Source: Idiomarina fontislapidosi
Lineage (GTDB): Bacteria > Pseudomonadota > Gammaproteobacteria > Enterobacterales > Alteromonadaceae
NCBI RefSeq assembly: GCF_003226255.1
Contig: NZ_QJST01000001.1
Span: 434,001 to 498,000 of the forward strand
DNA length: 64,000 nt
Direction: 5' to 3'
The notes under the pieces are model-generated. The model was not told the DNA's origin, ran no database searches, and saw nothing but the letters and a program-made list of their open reading frames with translations. Both the position numbers and the translations under genes were made by a program. Positions 62,527-64,000 of this stretch are shown here, piece by piece (position 1 is the stretch's first letter; each line of letters opens with the position of its first letter).

Positions 62527-62742
62527 CTATTGTTTGTCCGCATGAGGGACAATATTCGAGGCATGCAGTCCTTTAGGACCTTCCTCAAGTTCAAACTCTA
62601 CGGTTTGGCCCGCTTTTAACGTGCGGTAGCCTTCCATATCGATTGTTGAGTAATGAGCGAAAATGTCACCCTCGCGGTCCTCACTCTCAATAAAGCCAAA
62701 ACCTTTGGAGTTATTGAACCATTTGACTTTTCCGGTTGCCAT
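62527..62742 (-). CDS. cspD: Cold shock domain protein CspD
   Basis: 71 residues. RNA-binding RNP1 KGFGFIE and RNP2-like region DIFAHYS, start MATGKVKWFNNSKGFGF. Placed divergent from clpS-clpA, which is the cspD position in many gammaproteobacteria. E. coli CspD inhibits replication in stationary phase; the same role here is inferred. Confidence 0.93.
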   Translation of the reverse strand: MATGKVKWFNNSKGFGFIESEDREGDIFAHYSTIDMEGYRTLKAGQTVEFELEEGPKGLHASNIVPHADKQ

Positions 62743-62839
62743 ACATCTACTTCCTTCTTCTATCGAAAAGAATTTTGTTATTATTAGATTCGGTTGTCGT
62801 AGGTGTGGTTGAAAATTACATCAGCCAACACCATGTTTT

Positions 62840-62867
62840 ACTCTAGGACACAGAGTATAATAGTCAA
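62840..62867 (-). promoter_or_regulatory. Putative cspD promoter
   Basis: On the minus strand, TTGACT (62867-62862) and TAGAGT (62845-62840) with 16-bp spacing. Transcription would start near 62833, giving a leader of about 90 nt. An AT-rich inverted repeat ATTTTTGTT / AACAAAAAT (62891-62899, 62909-62917) lies upstream. Confidence 0.4.
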
Positions 62868-62968
62868 GTAGAAGCGGTGAAAAAATCGACATTTTTGTTT
62901 AATTTTTTAACAAAAATTGTCCAGCGAGATTAGACAAATCAGCTATAGTGATAATAGGTTGTTAATTC

Positions 62969-63283
62969 ATGAGCCAGTTTGATCATCAACACGTATATGA
63001 TGTTGAGGAAGACAGTAAACACGAACTGAAACCACCCTCGATGTATAAGGTCATATTGAATAATGACGACTATACGCCGATGGACTTCGTGATAGAGGTG
63101 CTGATAAAGTTTTTTCGTATGAACAATGAAAAAGCGACAGACACCATGTTACAAGTGCACTATAAAGGAAAGGCGGTGTGTGGTGTTTATTCAGCCGAGA
63201 TTGCTGAAACAAAAGTGGTGCAGGTAAATCAGTACGCTCGTGAAAACCAGCACCCTTTGCTCTGTACCATGGAGCATGAGTAA
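62969..63283 (+). CDS. clpS: ATP-dependent Clp protease adaptor ClpS
   Basis: 104 residues. Delivers N-end-rule substrates to Clp[23 protein letters not shown] with the NDD/TPMDFV substrate pocket, the conserved [21 protein letters not shown] and the final His-Glu helix are present. Precedes clpA by 37 nt. Confidence 0.96.
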   Translation: MSQFDHQHVYDVEEDSKHELKPPSMYKVILNNDDYTPMDFVIEVLIKFFRMNNEKATDTMLQVHYKGKAVCGVYSAEIAETKVVQVNQYARENQHPLLCTMEHE

Positions 63284-63320
63284 GATTCGAGCACAGCCGT
63301 AGTACGGTAAGGAGAGTGGT

Positions 63321-64000
63321 ATGTTAAACAAGGCGTTAGAACTTACCTTGAACGATGCGTTCAGATTGGCGCGTGAGCGTCGTCATGAACTGATGACGGT
63401 TGAGCATTTGCTCGTGGCTTTGCTCGATAACCCAGACGCGGCTGAAGTGTTACGCGCTTGCGGACTCAACTTTGAGCAGCTTAAAGAAGAACTCATTAGT
63501 TACATCGACCGCAGCACACCGACCTTCGATGAACAAGATGATAGTGCGGATACACAACCAACACTTGGTTTTCAACGCGTGCTTCAACGTGCTGTATTTC
63601 ATGTACAGTCGTCGGGTAATGCGGAAGTCAGTGGCGCTAATGTGTTAGTCGCTATCTTCAGTGAGCAAGAATCACAAGCGGTCTATCTGCTTAATAAGCA
63701 CGATATCACTCGATTAGATATCGTGAACTATATTTCGCATGGCATCGCACGCTCACAAGATGAGCCAATGGATGAACATATTCCTGATGAAGAGGAGATG
63801 GCCGCCGCAAGCGAAGAACAGCAAACCCATCTTAAACGCTTCTGTACCAATCTTAATGTGCAAGCAAGAGACGGTAAGATCGACCCACTCATTGGTCGTG
63901 ATGATGAGCTAGAGCGTTGTGCACAAATTTTATGTCGTCGCCGTAAGAACAACCCGCTACTGGTGGGTGAAGCCGGCGTAGGTAAAACGGCGATTGCTGA
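63321..64000 (+). CDS. clpA: ATP-dependent Clp protease ATPase ClpA, 3'-truncated by window edge
   Basis: Visible 226 residues from ATG 63321 (TAAGGAGAG upstream), open to the last base. N-terminal Clp repeat domain binding ClpS ([26 protein letters not shown] begins it; key helices residues 1-140), acidic linker, then start of AAA-1 with [12 protein letters not shown] and Walker [10 protein letters not shown] near the window end. The remaining two-thirds lie outside. No stop or frameshift within the visible part. Confidence 0.96.
   Translation, partial: MLNKALELTLNDAFRLARERRHELMTVEHLLVALLDNPDAAEVLRACGLNFEQLKEELISYIDRSTPTFDEQDDSADTQPTLGFQRVLQRAVFHVQSSGNAEVSGANVLVAIFSEQESQAVYLLNKHDITRLDIVNYISHGIARSQDEPMDEHIPDEEEMAAASEEQQTHLKRFCTNLNVQARDGKIDPLIGRDDELERCAQILCRRRKNNPLLVGEAGVGKTAIA

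Overview
The window is a chromosomal segment of a marine gammaproteobacterium, most likely Idiomarina/Pseudidiomarina or a close Alteromonadales relative. The assignment rests on the phhAB-tyrR-hppD-hmgA-fah-maiA tyrosine-degradation block, abundant secreted or lipoprotein peptidases (S9, M28, M14, gamma-glutamyltranspeptidase), and a bacteriophytochrome-diguanylate cyclase with the architecture of PadC, known from Idiomarina sp. A28L. No database search was run; family calls come from motifs and recognition of the translated sequence.

Layout. 1-6848: phenylalanine/tyrosine catabolism with its regulator TyrR; four candidate TyrR boxes lie before tyrR and between tyrR and hppD. 6860-12312: S9 peptidase, a rhombosortase-like protease (minus strand), Ggt and a lipoprotein. 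12315-18110: housekeeping genes (hinT, hspQ, a PilZ gene, metG diverging from mrp/apbC, dcd, a YvcK/CofD-like gene). 18214-22301: SelO, a DUF192 protein, an M28 peptidase and a small membrane protein. 22362-26636: an AcrAB-type RND pump (minus strand) behind an AcrR-like operator, with no local repressor gene. 26708-31787: oxidoreductase, secreted protein, then a minus-strand cstA / cory-CC-star / ArsA-like ATPase cluster and a 56-aa DUF1328 gene. 31919-41179: M14 peptidase, asnC/asnA divergent pair, TIGR03643 and CLCA_X genes, glutaredoxin, AidB-like dehydrogenase and a periplasmic binding protein. 41273-45916: a probable co-directional group of alpha/beta hydrolase, HIT protein, heme oxygenase, PadC-like photoreceptor and a Fic-like protein with a degraded active site. 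45873-51631: beta-CASP nuclease, CtlX, a phosphatase-lipid kinase fusion, a CDF transporter and small proteins.

51650-59599 is an integrated element of about 7.9 kb in the 3' part of a tRNA-Pro(GGG) gene. A 48-bp exact direct repeat marks both ends. Inside are a tyrosine recombinase, an AlpA-like protein, a small helix-turn-helix protein, an 829-aa primase/helicase-like protein, an iteron-rich presumptive origin and AT-rich unrecognised cargo. The heptamer AGCCCCT, clustered near both ends, resembles integrase arm sites. No capsid, portal, terminase or relaxase gene is recognisable, so it looks like a satellite-type or mobilisable replicating island. It is the best candidate here for something undescribed.

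59712-64000 returns to core genes: a YejM/DUF3413 protein diverging from yejK, then cspD diverging from clpS-clpA, with clpA running off the window end.

Functional links: TyrR probably couples aromatic amino acid levels to the catabolic genes. Heme oxygenase supplies biliverdin to the PadC-like protein, which would make c-di-GMP under red light; a small PilZ protein at 13164 is one possible receptor. The pump, peptidases, CstA and Ggt fit a peptide- and amino-acid-based lifestyle.
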